DNA from: Paracidovorax konjaci
GTDB taxonomy: Bacteria; Pseudomonadota; Gammaproteobacteria; Burkholderiales; Burkholderiaceae_C
Length of the DNA stretch: 64,000 bases
Reading direction: 5' to 3'
Assembly: GCF_900112675.1 (NCBI RefSeq)
Contig: NZ_FOMQ01000005.1
Coordinates: 186,001 to 250,000 of the forward strand
The position numbers and the translations under genes are program-made. Below the pieces are notes generated by a model, which did not search any database, was not told the origin of the DNA, and was given only the letters and a program-made list of their open reading frames with translations. The stretch's first letter is position 1. Every line of letters starts with the position of its first letter. Of the stretch, positions 1 through 11,926 are shown piece after piece.

Positions 1-1
1 C

Positions 2-1063
2 CTGCTGACGGCGCTGTGGACGACGACGCCTGACCGCGCGATCGCCGCGCCCGCCTGGGCCGAGGCCATGGGCCGGGAGGTGGAGCGCCTCGACCGCGAG
101 ACCCCCGGCCAGTTCGGCCTCTACGTGAAGCGGCTCGACAACGGCGAGACCTTCGCCTACCAGGCGGACCGGCGCTGGTACCTGGCCTCCTCCGCCAAGC
201 TGCCGCTGGCCATTTCGGTGCTCCAGGAAGTGCAGCAGGGCCGCCTGCGCCTGGACCAGGAACTGCGCGTGGAAGACCGCGACAAAGTGGACGGCTCGGG
301 TGCGCTGGTCTGGCAGCCCGCAGGCACGCAGCACAGCGTGGAAACGCTGCTGCGCCGCATGCTGATGGACAGCGACAACACCGCCGCCAACCTGCTGATC
401 CGCACGATCGGCGCGGACACCTTCAACACCCGCGCGCAGGCGCTGATGGGCGCGCGCAACGTGGGCACGCTCACCAACTTCACGCAGGTGCGCCAGGAGG
501 TCTATGCGGAGCTGGACCCGCGGGCGCGCGAACTCGCCCCCATGGACCTGGTGCGCGTGGCCGCGGCGCCCATGGGCCCGCAGCGCGTGCAGGCCGTGGC
601 GCGCGCCCTGGAGGTGAAGAAGGCCGACCTGAAGGTGGGCACCATGGACGAGGCCTACACGCGCTACTACACGCGCGGCCTGAACAGCGCCACGCTGGCG
701 GGCTACGGCGGCATGCTGGAGCAGCTCGTGCGCGGCCGGCTGCTGACGCCCGAGAACACGCAGATGCTCTACAAGGACCTGAAGTTCGACACCTACGACG
801 CCTACCGGCTCGAAGCGGGCCTGCCGCGCACCGTGCGCTTCATCCACAAGACCGGCACGCAGTGGCACCGCGCCTGCCACATGGGCGTGATCGACCCGCA
901 GGACGGCGGCGCCCGCGCGATCGTGGTGGCGACCTGCGCCGAAGGCCTGGACGAGATGCGGCAGGCCGGACGGCTGTTCGAGCAGTTGGGGCGCACGATC
1001 ACGCGCACCCTGCTGAAGGACCGGTCGCCCTCCGCCGCCAGCGCCGCGCAGGCCAGCGGCTGA
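2..1063 (+). CDS. Class A beta-lactamase-like serine hydrolase (5' end cut by window edge)
   Basis: The reading frame is open to the left edge; the first ATG inside the window is at 68, but in-frame residues upstream (LLTALW...) look like the end of a signal peptide, so the true start is probably outside. The protein has the three marks of the penicillin-recognising serine hydrolase fold: the SxxK nucleophile motif (SSAK), an SDN triad (MDSDNTAANLL) and a KTG motif (HKTGTQ) near the C-terminus. The usual class A omega-loop motif (ExxLN) is not clearly preserved (the region reads AELDPRARE), so true beta-lactam hydrolysis is uncertain; a DD-peptidase-like periplasmic role is possible. It ends 41 bp from convergent recQ. 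Confidence 0.8.
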   Translation: MLTALWTTTPDRAIAAPAWAEAMGREVERLDRETPGQFGLYVKRLDNGETFAYQADRRWYLASSAKLPLAISVLQEVQQGRLRLDQELRVEDRDKVDGSGALVWQPAGTQHSVETLLRRMLMDSDNTAANLLIRTIGADTFNTRAQALMGARNVGTLTNFTQVRQEVYAELDPRARELAPMDLVRVAAAPMGPQRVQAVARALEVKKADLKVGTMDEAYTRYYTRGLNSATLAGYGGMLEQLVRGRLLTPENTQMLYKDLKFDTYDAYRLEAGLPRTVRFIHKTGTQWHRACHMGVIDPQDGGARAIVVATCAEGLDEMRQAGRLFEQLGRTITRTLLKDRSPSAASAAQASG

Positions 1064-1104
1064 CCGCCGCCGCCCCCCCGGCCGTCCCCCTGGCGCGGGG
1101 CGTG

Positions 1105-2976
<1,872 letters not shown>

Positions 2977-2985
2977 AACGGTTTT

Positions 2986-3030
2986 ACTCTCTTTTTGATA
3001 GCAAATAATTCAATGGATCCGGCGGCATGA
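2986..3030 (+). repeat. Interspersed repeat, copy 1
   Basis: An AT-rich block (TTTTTGATAGCAAATAATTC) is followed by the GC-rich tail CAATGGATCCGGCGGCATG. The tail is identical to that of the copies at 53.9 and 56.7 kb. The first arm of the small hairpin (TGCTAT) is degraded here. The copy lies between the divergent recQ and metH genes. Confidence 0.75.
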
Positions 3031-3176
3031 AGCTGATTTGATGCCTGAATGGCGGGACAGGTGGCGTCCGGCCCCCGTGCCGGCGTGGCGGGCCGCGTAT
3101 TGTGCTCCGCGGCCCGCCACGCCGGCATCGGCCCCTCCCATCGCAGCCGCCGCAGATCGCTCCGACGGCGCTTTTC

Positions 3177-3189
3177 TACAATGGCGCCC
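3177..3189 (+). promoter_or_regulatory. Candidate -10 box of metH, implying a nearly leaderless mRNA
   Basis: A perfect-looking -10 hexamer, TACAAT (3177-3182), is separated by only 7 nt from the ATG at 3190. Transcription starting about 7 nt after a -10 would begin at the A of that ATG. There is no convincing -35 and no Shine-Dalgarno sequence in front of 3190. Almost the same string (ACAATGGCGCCCATG) precedes ilvA. Confidence 0.5.
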
Positions 3190-4254
3190 ATGACCCCGCC
3201 CCGCTACACCCGCGCCCAGCAGCTCCCCGACATCCTCGCCCGGCGCATCGCCATCCTCGACGGAGCGATGGGCACCATGATCCAGCGCTTCAAGCTCGGC
3301 GAGGCGCAATACCGCGGCGAAGGCTATTCGGGCCCCGATGGCGCGGGCGACCGCTTCAAGGACTTTCCCCGCGACGTGAAGGGCAACAACGAGCTGCTCT
3401 CGCTCACGCGGCCGGACGTGATCCGCGACATCCACGAGCGCTACCTGGCCGCGGGCGCCGACCTGATCGAGACCAACACCTTCGGCGCGACCACCATCGC
3501 GCAGGAGGACTACAGGATGGCCGAGCTGGCGCGCGAGATGAACCTCCAGTCGGCCCGCCTGGCGCGCGCCGCGTGCGACAAGTTCTCCACGCCGGACAAG
3601 CCCCGCTTCGTGGCCGGCGCCCTGGGTCCCACGCCCAAGACGGCCAGCATCAGCCCCGACGTGAACGACCCGGGCGCCCGCAACGTCGATTTCGAGCAGC
3701 TGCGCGCGGCCTACTACGAGCAGACCGAGGCACTGGTCGAAGGCGGCTCCGACGTGCTGCTGGTCGAGACCATCTTCGACACGCTCAACGCCAAGGCCGC
3801 GCTTTTCGCCATCGACGAATTCTTCGAGAAGAGCGGCGAGCGGCTGCCGCTCATCATCAGCGGCACGGTGACCGATGCCTCGGGCCGCATCCTCTCGGGC
3901 CAGACGGTGACGGCCTTCTGGCACAGCGTGCGCCACGCGCGTCCGCTGGCCATCGGCCTGAACTGCGCCCTGGGCGCAACGCTGATGCGCCCCTACATCC
4001 AGGAGCTGAACCGCGTGGCGGAAGACACCTTCATCAGCTGCTACCCCAACGCCGGCCTGCCCAACCCGATGAGCGACACCGGCTTCGACGAGACGCCCGA
4101 GGTCACGAGCCGGCTGGTGCACGAATTCGCCGCCGAGGGCCTGGTGAACATCGTGGGCGGCTGCTGCGGCACCACGCCGGACCACATCGCAGCCATCGGC
4201 CGCGCCGTGGCGCCCGTGCCCACGCGCAAGCTCTTCTACCCCGAAGCGGCCTGA
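3190..4254 (+). CDS. metH: Methionine synthase, homocysteine S-methyltransferase module (split MetH)
   Basis: The 354-residue protein is only the first module of cobalamin-dependent MetH. It begins with the family signature [11 protein letters not shown], continues with ETNTFGAT and GLNCALG, and ends with the zinc-binding cysteine pair in VGGCCGTTP. It binds homocysteine and accepts the methyl group from methylcobalamin. The folate, cobalamin and activation modules are absent from this window, as expected for split MetH, where the rest is a separate protein. The start at 3190 is preferred because the alternative ATG at 3181 overlaps the predicted -10 box. The gene ends about 100 bp before an unrelated sensor kinase. 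Confidence 0.88.
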   Translation: MTPPRYTRAQQLPDILARRIAILDGAMGTMIQRFKLGEAQYRGEGYSGPDGAGDRFKDFPRDVKGNNELLSLTRPDVIRDIHERYLAAGADLIETNTFGATTIAQEDYRMAELAREMNLQSARLARAACDKFSTPDKPRFVAGALGPTPKTASISPDVNDPGARNVDFEQLRAAYYEQTEALVEGGSDVLLVETIFDTLNAKAALFAIDEFFEKSGERLPLIISGTVTDASGRILSGQTVTAFWHSVRHARPLAIGLNCALGATLMRPYIQELNRVAEDTFISCYPNAGLPNPMSDTGFDETPEVTSRLVHEFAAEGLVNIVGGCCGTTPDHIAAIGRAVAPVPTRKLFYPEAA

Positions 4255-4358
4255 GCGGGTCCCCCGGGGCCCGGCGCCGCGGCAGCCACGCCGCCGCCTC
4301 CGCCCGGGCGCACGGATGGGCGGCTCTCCTACCGCCGGCTCATCCGTGGCGGCGTAGC

Positions 4359-5830
4359 ATGCGCCGTCTTCACCACGCCGGACCTGCCGTGCGCTCTCTG
4401 CGTCTTCAACTGCTTCTCTTCTGGGCGCTGCTGCTCGGGGCCTGCGCCCTGGTGGCGGTGGTCATCGTGGTGCTCTACCAGGCAGGGTCCGGCGCGCAGG
4501 TGGCCGCCGGCCGCGCGCGGGCGTCCCAGTCGTGCGAGGAGATCGCATCGCGCTATGCCCAGTCCGTGCCCACGGTGGCGGCCGACGCGCCGCGCACCGA
4601 CCTGCTGCGCGTGCTGCTGCACGTGGTGCTGCTGGAGGCACCGCACGTGGAGGGCGGCGTGTGGAGCGCCGCCGAAGGCATGGTCGCCTATGCCTACCCC
4701 ACCTACGAAGGCAGCGGGGTCAAGAACGACGTGCCCTCGGCAGAAGAGCCGCTGATCGTGGAAATGGCGCGCCAGGCCGCCGCCGCCCGGCACCCGCTCG
4801 TGAACATGGTGCGCGGCAGCCGCGAGGTGTTGATCGTCGCGGCCTGCCCGCTCGCCGCGCACCCGGACACGGCCGTGTGGACCATGACGCGCGCCCACTC
4901 CGGCGCCATCGCCGCGCAGGACAGCCTGCGCGCGGGCATCGCGCTGCTGACGCTGCTGGTGGTGGTGTCCGGCGCATGGCTGGGCTGGATGCTGCTGCGC
5001 GGCCGCAGCCAGGTGCAGCGCCTGGAGCATGCGCTGGCCGAGGCCGGGGGCGACACGGTCCCCGTGCTGGAGCGCACCGGCATCCGCGAGCTGGACCGCA
5101 TCGTCGACGGCTTCAACGCGTTCGGCCAGCGGCTGGACGAAACCCGCACCCGCCTGAAGGAAGCGCAGGCCCAGCACCACCGCGACATGCGCCTCACCGC
5201 CCTGGGCCGCATGACGGCTTCGGTGGCGCATGAGATCCGCAACCCCATCGCCGCCATGCGGCTGAAGGCCGACAACGCGCTGGCCGCGCCGCCTGCGCGG
5301 CATGCCGATGCCTTGGCCGCCATCGGCACGCAGATCGACCGGCTCGAAGGGCTGGTGCAAAGCCTGCTGTCGCTGGTGCAGCCCCTGACCCTGGACCCGC
5401 GCCCGGTGGCCCTGGCGCCCTGGCTGCAGGAGCGGCTGGAGGCCGCGCGGCCCGCGGCAGATGCGCGCGGCGTTCGGCTGTCGCTGCGCGACGGTGCGCC
5501 GGAGGGCGCCATCTTCGACCCCGTGCACACGGCCCGCGCCATCGACAGCCTGCTCGACAACGCGGTGCGGCACGCGCCCGAGGGCGGCGAGGCCGTGCTG
5601 TCGGCGCAACGCGATGCCGGTCACGGGCTTTTCACACTGGCGGTAGAAGACGACGGCCCCGGGGTGCCCGAGGCCCTGCGCGCGCAACTCTTCGAGCCCT
5701 TCGCCACCGGCCGCACCGACGGCAACGGCCTGGGCCTGGCGCTGGCGCGCGAGGTGGCGCTGGCGCATGGCGGCGAACTGCACTACGCACCCCGCGACGG
5801 CGGCGGCGCGCGTTTCATCCTGGAGCTGCC

Positions 5831-5846
<16 letters not shown>
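4359..5846 (+). CDS. Membrane sensor histidine kinase of a two-component system
   Basis: About 495 residues. A transmembrane helix (residues about 20-42) is followed by a periplasmic sensing region of about 140 residues, a second helix (LLTLLVVVSGAWLGWMLL), a linker, and a HisKA domain with the phosphoacceptor in SVAHEIRNP (His291). The HATPase domain shows NAVRHA, DDGPGVP and GNGLGLALA. It phosphorylates the overlapping downstream response regulator, whose ATG (5831) lies 16 nt inside this gene, so the two are translationally coupled. A GTG at 4389 is an alternative start. The ligand cannot be read from the sequence. Confidence 0.9.
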
Positions 5847-7231
<1,385 letters not shown>

Positions 7232-7240
7232 GGCGGGCGC

Positions 7241-7263
7241 CGGTGTCCGGACTCCGGACAACG
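7241..7263. promoter_or_regulatory. Palindromic enhancer site (UAS) for the adjacent NtrC-type regulator
   Basis: TGTCCGGA-C-TCCGGACA (7244-7260) is a perfect 17-bp palindrome. Two more matching pairs lie outside one mismatched pair, giving 23 bp in all. It lies about 108 bp upstream of the start point implied by the sigma-54-like promoter at 7333, the usual distance for a bacterial enhancer-binding protein, and right after the regulator gene. Binding by this regulator is inferred. Confidence 0.65.
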
Positions 7264-7332
7264 TGTCGCCGGGGCATCCACCGGCGGTGGCACGGGTGCG
7301 ACGCAAGTGGTTGATTCATAAGGAATTGCAGG

Positions 7333-7348
7333 TTGGCACGGCTCTTGA
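7333..7348 (+). promoter_or_regulatory. Candidate sigma-54 (-24/-12) promoter
   Basis: The sequence TTGGCACGGCTCTTGA matches the -24 element (TTGGCACG) exactly. The GG is followed after 10 nt by GA, where the consensus has GC, so the -12 element is one base off. It lies about 43 nt upstream of the ATG at 7391, which has a strong ribosome site (GAAGGAG). Confidence 0.5.
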
Positions 7349-7390
7349 GACAAGGTTTGCACCATCCACTCTGAACGAAGGAGCCTTGAG

Positions 7391-8089
7391 ATGACTTTCC
7401 GCCCTTTGACCCGTACCGGACTGATCGCCGCCCTGCTCGCCTGCGGCGCGGCACAGGCCCAACCCCTGCCTCCGGCCGCGCCCGGCCAACCGCCCGCACC
7501 CATCGGCCAGCCCCCGGCCGTGGAATCCGCCACGCACGGCGGCACGCTGCAGCGCTGGCTGCTCAACCCCAACGGCGAAGCCGACGGCCTGCTGATGCAG
7601 GACGGCACGCAGGTGGCCTTCCCGCCCCACCTCTCCCAGACGCTGACCGGCTGGCTACGCGTGGGCGACGCGCTGGAAGTGACCGGCTGGAACCACTCCG
7701 GCGTGCCCGTGCTGCGCGCCAGCACCGTCCGCTCGCAGGGCCGCACCGTGGAAGACACGCCGCCCGCGCCGGGCCAGATGCCGCCGCCCCCGTCCCGCGA
7801 GGCGCTGGCCGAGCTGCAGACCGACGGCCGCGTGGCGCGCGTGCTGCTCAACAGCCGTGGCGACGCGCACGGCCTGCTGCTGGACAACGGCGTGATCGTG
7901 CGCTTCCCGCCGCACGTGGCCGCGTCCGTGGGCAACCTGCTGCAGACCGGCGCCACCGTGTCCGCCCGCGGCTGGGGCACCCGCAATGCGCTGGGCACGG
8001 CACTGGAAGCCACGCAGCTGGGCGCCACGCCCGACACGCTGCAGGACGTGCTGCGCGGCCCCGCCGGCGGCCCGCCCCGCCTGCCCTGA
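7391..8089 (+). CDS. Exported protein with two repeats of an uncharacterised domain
   Basis: I do not recognise a named family. The 232-residue protein has a clear signal peptide (LIAALLACGAAQAQ) and a proline-rich linker. Two copies of a beta-rich unit follow, around residues 52-105 and 145-200: G-x-(L/V)-x-R-x-L-L-N-x-x-G-(D/E)-x-x-G-L-L, then an (V/F)xFPPH segment and ending in (T/A)GW or ARGW. The spacing suggests small OB-fold-like barrels, but that is a guess. The next gene encodes a relative without a signal peptide. The location behind a UAS and sigma-54 promoter suggests control by the upstream two-component system. Confidence 0.8.
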   Translation: MTFRPLTRTGLIAALLACGAAQAQPLPPAAPGQPPAPIGQPPAVESATHGGTLQRWLLNPNGEADGLLMQDGTQVAFPPHLSQTLTGWLRVGDALEVTGWNHSGVPVLRASTVRSQGRTVEDTPPAPGQMPPPPSREALAELQTDGRVARVLLNSRGDAHGLLLDNGVIVRFPPHVAASVGNLLQTGATVSARGWGTRNALGTALEATQLGATPDTLQDVLRGPAGGPPRLP

Positions 8090-8135
8090 TACCCCGCAGC
8101 GCCTTCCATCACCCTTGCAAACCAGGAGTCTCCCC

Positions 8136-8693
8136 ATGAGCCAACCCCAGGAAAAATTGATCGATGTGTGGTCCCTCTCGGGCCGCTTCCAGCACCTGCT
8201 CCACAGCCCGCGCGGCGAAGTGGAAGGCGCGATGGTCGACGTGGACGGCGTGCCCGCGCAGTTCGTCTTCGGCAAGCACGACGAGCATGCGGCCCGCGCC
8301 TTCGGGGCGTTGCGCCCCGGGCAGGATGTCGTCGTCGAAGGCACGGTGGCGGCGCCTGCGCCCCACGGCGAAGCCGCGCACGAGGTCTATGCCTTCGAGC
8401 GCCTCGTATCGGTCGATGGCGCGGCGCCCACGCTGGAAGACGCGCCGCGGCGCGCCGAGGGCCGCGTTGCACGCATCCACTACGCCCGCCATGGCGAACC
8501 CAACGGTGTGGTGCTGGACAGCGGCGACTTCATCCACACCCGCCCCGAAGGCTTCGCGCAACTGGGCCTGCAGCCCGGAGATGCCGTGAAGGCCGAAGGC
8601 CCCGGGCGGCCCCTGCACGGCGCGCCGGGCCAGGTGATCGAGGCCCGCACCGTCAACGGCCAAGCGCTGCCCGGCAAGCCACCGCGCGGGTGA
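8136..8693 (+). CDS. Cytoplasmic relative of the preceding exported protein, function unknown
   Basis: The 185-residue protein starts at an ATG preceded by CAGGAG. It has no signal peptide. It carries two units like those of the 7391 product; the second (GRVARIHYARHGEPNGVVLD) is the clearest match to GRVARVLLNSRGDAHGLLLD in its neighbour. It lies 46 bp downstream of that gene and 4 bp upstream of an MFS gene, so the three are probably co-transcribed. The pair looks like an old duplication in which one copy acquired or lost an export signal. Confidence 0.75.
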   Translation: MSQPQEKLIDVWSLSGRFQHLLHSPRGEVEGAMVDVDGVPAQFVFGKHDEHAARAFGALRPGQDVVVEGTVAAPAPHGEAAHEVYAFERLVSVDGAAPTLEDAPRRAEGRVARIHYARHGEPNGVVLDSGDFIHTRPEGFAQLGLQPGDAVKAEGPGRPLHGAPGQVIEARTVNGQALPGKPPRG

Positions 8694-8697
8694 TGCC

Positions 8698-10032
8698 ATG
8701 ACCGCCGCCGCGCACCCCGCCCCCACGGCCGCCGCAGTCCACCTGCCGGGCCGGCCACCCTCCCGGGAGTCAGGCACGGGCTCGGGCACGGGCCCGGCCG
8801 CCGCCGGCGCCTCGCTCACGGCCCTGGCGTGGATGGCGTTCTTCATGGCGGACGTGCGCGACGGCCTGGGCCCGTTCCTCGCCACCTACCTGCAGACCCA
8901 GCGCATCGACCAGAACATGATCGGGCTGGTGCTGTCGGCCGGTGGCCTGGCGGCCATGGCCGCCACCCCGCTGGCCGGCGCCTGGGCCGACCGCGCCCAC
9001 GCCAAGCGCGCGCTGATCGCGGTCGCCGCGCTGGCGGTGCTGGGCGCGAGCGCCATCGCCTTCCAGACCCGGTCGCCGGGCCTGCTGGTGTTGTCGCAGG
9101 TGCTCACGGGCGTGGCCGGTGCGGTGCTCGCGGCCGCGCTGGCTGCGCTCACGCTGGGCCTGGCGCGCAGCGACGGCCTGCGCCACCAGACCGGGCGCAA
9201 CGAGGCTTTCAGCCACGCGGGCAACATCGTCTCGGCGCTCGGCGCGGCGGCGCTGGCGCACTGGCTGGGCGCGCCGTGGATGCTGGCGGTGATGTCCGCC
9301 ATGGCCGTGGGCGCGCTCGCCTGCCTGCGGTCGATCCGGCCCGGAGACATCGACCACGTGGCCGCGCGCGGCAGCGCGGCGGCCACGCCGCAGCCGGCGG
9401 CCCCCGGCGCCGGCACGGCCGCACCGGAGGGCCTGCGCGCCTTCCTGGGCCACCGTGCGCTGTGGCTCTTCAGCCTGGCCTGCGCGCTCTTCCACCTGGG
9501 CAATGCCGCCATGCTGCCGCTGCTGAACCAGCGGCTCGCCGCCACGGCCCCCGACGCCTCGCCGCTGCTGTGGACGGGCATCGCCATCGTGGTCGCGCAG
9601 CTCACCATGGTGCCCGTGGCGCTCTGGGTGTCGCGCAGCCGCCGGTGGGACCTGCCGGTGTTCGTCTATGCCGCCATCCTCGCGCTGCCGGTGCGCGGCG
9701 TGATCGCCTGGGCCATCCCCGATGCCTGGGCCAACATCCCCGTGCAGATCCTCGACGGCATCGCCGCGGGCGCCCTGGGCGTGGCCACGCCGCTGATGGT
9801 GGAACGCTACGTGCGCGGCAGCGGCCGCTACAACACCGCGCTGGGCATGGTGATGACCCTGCAGGGCATCGGCGCCGCGCTGAGCCCGGCCATCGCCAAC
9901 ACCGTGGTCGGCGCGGGCGGGCATTTCGGGCGGGCCTTCGCGGTGCTGGCAGGCTGCGCCGTGCTCGCCTTGCCCGTCTTCATGCTGGCGCAGCGGCAGG
10001 CCGGGCGGCACCCCCCACCGCACGCGGCATAG
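8698..10032 (+). CDS. Major facilitator superfamily transporter
   Basis: The 444-residue protein has an unusual Pro/Gly-rich cytoplasmic N-terminus of about 40 residues and then about 12 hydrophobic segments in two halves. The loop after the second helix reads GAWADRAHAKR, a degenerate MFS A motif. The conserved polar run GRNEAFSHAGN lies near the middle of the first half. Substrate cannot be assigned. The ATG follows the previous stop by 4 nt, so it belongs to the operon that starts at 7391. Confidence 0.85.
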   Translation: MTAAAHPAPTAAAVHLPGRPPSRESGTGSGTGPAAAGASLTALAWMAFFMADVRDGLGPFLATYLQTQRIDQNMIGLVLSAGGLAAMAATPLAGAWADRAHAKRALIAVAALAVLGASAIAFQTRSPGLLVLSQVLTGVAGAVLAAALAALTLGLARSDGLRHQTGRNEAFSHAGNIVSALGAAALAHWLGAPWMLAVMSAMAVGALACLRSIRPGDIDHVAARGSAAATPQPAAPGAGTAAPEGLRAFLGHRALWLFSLACALFHLGNAAMLPLLNQRLAATAPDASPLLWTGIAIVVAQLTMVPVALWVSRSRRWDLPVFVYAAILALPVRGVIAWAIPDAWANIPVQILDGIAAGALGVATPLMVERYVRGSGRYNTALGMVMTLQGIGAALSPAIANTVVGAGGHFGRAFAVLAGCAVLALPVFMLAQRQAGRHPPPHAA

Positions 10033-10151
10033 GGACACGGCGGCCCAGGCGGCAGACAGGCCTTCCGGGCACCGGGCGAGAGGCGGCTGCTGTCGAGCCG
10101 GCCGATAATGGATGAGCACCGCCATCCATGGCACCAGATTCCGAGGTCCGC

Positions 10152-11048
10152 ATGCTCCCACTGCGCCGATCCCTGTCGCCGCTGCTGCTCGCAGCGCTGC
10201 TCACCGCGGGCCCTGCCGGCGCCGCTCCGCCCCTGCCCGTACCCGACACCCAGGTGCTGCACCTCACCATCGACGGCCATGCGGTGGATGTGCCCACCCA
10301 GGTCTTCCGCCCCGAGGGGGCCGGCCCCTTCCCGCTGGTGATCTTCTCGCACGGCCGCTCGGCCGACCCCGCGGTGCGTGCCCGCCTGCAGTACCCCGTG
10401 CCCCTGGGCCACGCGGCCTACTGGCTGCGCCAGGGCGTGGCCGTGGTCGCGCCCATCCGGCCCGGCTACGGCACCACCGGCGGCGCGGACCGCGAGAACT
10501 CCGGCGCCCGCTGGCCGTCCGGTGGCACCGCCTGCACGGGCCTGCCGGACTACGCCACCGTGGCGCAGCATGCGGCGGCGGCCGTCCGGGCCGTGCATGG
10601 CTGGGCTCTGCAGCAGCCCTGGGTGCGGCGCGACCGCATCCTGCTCGAAGGCCAGTCCGTGGGCGGCATGGCCACCATCGCCGCGGCGGCGGACCACCTG
10701 ACCGGCGTGGTGGGCGCCGTCAATTTTTCCGGCGGCGCGGGCGGCAAGCCCGACACCGCCCCCGGCCACAGTTGCCAGCCCCAGGTGCTCACCGGGCTCT
10801 ACCGCCAATGGGGCACGCAGGTGCGCGTGCCCACCCTGTGGCTGTACGCCGAGAACGATCTCTACTGGGGCCCGGACCTGCCGCGCCAGTGGTTCGGTGC
10901 CTTCCGGGAAGGCGGCGACGGCGCGCAATTCGTCGCGGCTCCCGCGCTGGAAGGCACGGACGGGCACAACCTGCTGCGCGTGGGCGGCCGCCACTGGCGG
11001 GACCCGCTGCAGGCCTTCACGGCGAAGGTGGGGCTGCTGGCGCCCTGA
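10152..11048 (+). CDS. Secreted alpha/beta hydrolase (dienelactone hydrolase-like)
   Basis: The 298-residue protein starts with a signal peptide (PLLLAALLTAGPAGA). The fold is shown by VIFSHGRS (oxyanion strand), the nucleophile elbow GQSVGG, an acidic residue in LYAENDLYWGP and the catalytic His in GTDGHNLL. It probably hydrolyses an ester or lactone in the periplasm. The start at 10152 has GAGG just upstream; an in-frame ATG at 10128 would add eight polar residues before the signal peptide and is less likely. It is convergent with the salicylate hydroxylase operon (12-bp gap). Confidence 0.82.
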   Translation: MLPLRRSLSPLLLAALLTAGPAGAAPPLPVPDTQVLHLTIDGHAVDVPTQVFRPEGAGPFPLVIFSHGRSADPAVRARLQYPVPLGHAAYWLRQGVAVVAPIRPGYGTTGGADRENSGARWPSGGTACTGLPDYATVAQHAAAAVRAVHGWALQQPWVRRDRILLEGQSVGGMATIAAAADHLTGVVGAVNFSGGAGGKPDTAPGHSCQPQVLTGLYRQWGTQVRVPTLWLYAENDLYWGPDLPRQWFGAFREGGDGAQFVAAPALEGTDGHNLLRVGGRHWRDPLQAFTAKVGLLAP

Positions 11049-11060
11049 ACGCGCTTTCCG

Positions 11061-11390
11061 TCACGCGCCTTCGAGCTGCAGGTACACCTTGCCTTGCTCG
11101 ATGCGCACAGGGTAGGTGCGCAGGCCCTGCGTGAGCGGGGCGCACAGCGCACGGCCGTCGCGCACGTCGAAGCGCCCCTGGTGCAGCGGGCACTCGATCT
11201 CGTGGCCCTCCAGAAAGCCGTCGCACAGCCGCGCGTTGCCGTGGGTGCAGAGGTTGTCGGTGGCGAACACCTCGCCCTCCACCGCGTAGAGCGCCACATC
11301 GCGTCCGCCAACGCTCACGCCCACCACATCGTCCTGCGGCACGTCGTCCAGCGCGGCGGCCTCGGTCCATCCGGTATCGATGGCGGTCAT
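11061..11390 (-). CDS. nagAb: Salicylate 5-hydroxylase Rieske ferredoxin NagAb
   Basis: The 109-residue Rieske ferredoxin has the cluster-binding motif CTH...CPLH (CxH-x16-CxxH). It shuttles electrons from the NagAa reductase to the NagGH oxygenase. It is the last gene of a four-gene operon on this strand, 10 nt after nagH, and its size is typical for ring-hydroxylating dioxygenase ferredoxins such as NdoA/NagAb. Confidence 0.92.
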   Translation of the reverse strand: MTAIDTGWTEAAALDDVPQDDVVGVSVGGRDVALYAVEGEVFATDNLCTHGNARLCDGFLEGHEIECPLHQGRFDVRDGRALCAPLTQGLRTYPVRIEQGKVYLQLEGA

Positions 11391-11400
11391 GGGTGTCTCC

Positions 11401-11922
11401 TCAGAGGGGGTAGATGATGGAATTCGGGATCATTTCGCTGTCGTAGATGCACTCCTTGCGGGCGAAGCGCAGCCCGCCGGGCGTGCGCACCACCACGTCG
11501 AGGTAACGCCCCACGTTGAACACCGTGGAAGGCTCCGACAGCTTGGTGCGGAACACCGCGTAGTTCGCCTCGCATTCCCAGCGCCCATCACCGGCCGCGC
11601 GTACGCGCGGCGCGCCGATCACGTGGCGCTGGTAGTACGGGTCGTGGAACAGCGTCTCGCGGATGCCGTACACCCGGTCCTTCAACATGCCCCGGCTGTC
11701 GAACGACAGCGTGGCGAGCGGCAGGCCGCGTTCATGGTTCTCGCGCGGCTGCAGCCGGTACACGCAGTCTTCGGTGAAGAAGCCCGGCCAGCGGTCCCAT
11801 TCGCAGGCATCGAGCGCCGAGGCGTAGTCGGCATAGAGCTGCTGCAGCGCAAGGTAATCGGAGAAGGCGATGGAGGCCGCGCCGGTCGCGGTATGCGCAG
11901 GGGTCGTGGTGGTCGTGTCCAT
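11401..11922 (-). CDS. nagH: Salicylate 5-hydroxylase small (beta) subunit NagH
   Basis: The 173-residue protein is a ring-hydroxylating dioxygenase beta subunit (SnoaL/NTF2-like fold) with typical segments [20 protein letters not shown] and [13 protein letters not shown]. It has no redox centre and supports the alpha subunit structurally. It lies 4 nt after nagG and 10 nt before nagAb. Its position next to a NagG-like alpha subunit identifies it as NagH rather than a naphthalene dioxygenase subunit. Confidence 0.9.
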   Translation of the reverse strand: MDTTTTTPAHTATGAASIAFSDYLALQQLYADYASALDACEWDRWPGFFTEDCVYRLQPRENHERGLPLATLSFDSRGMLKDRVYGIRETLFHDPYYQRHVIGAPRVRAAGDGRWECEANYAVFRTKLSEPSTVFNVGRYLDVVVRTPGGLRFARKECIYDSEMIPNSIIYPL

Positions 11923-11926
11923 GGCG

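Noticed and set aside
4329-5783. 484-codon open frame antisense to the sensor kinase
   Set aside because: Composition is low-complexity Gln/Arg/His and no family motif is seen; the kinase on the plus strand explains the sequence.
7288-7304. Second TGGCACG motif as a sigma-54 promoter
   Set aside because: The required GC does not occur 10 nt after the GG, so spacing is wrong; the element at 7333 fits better.
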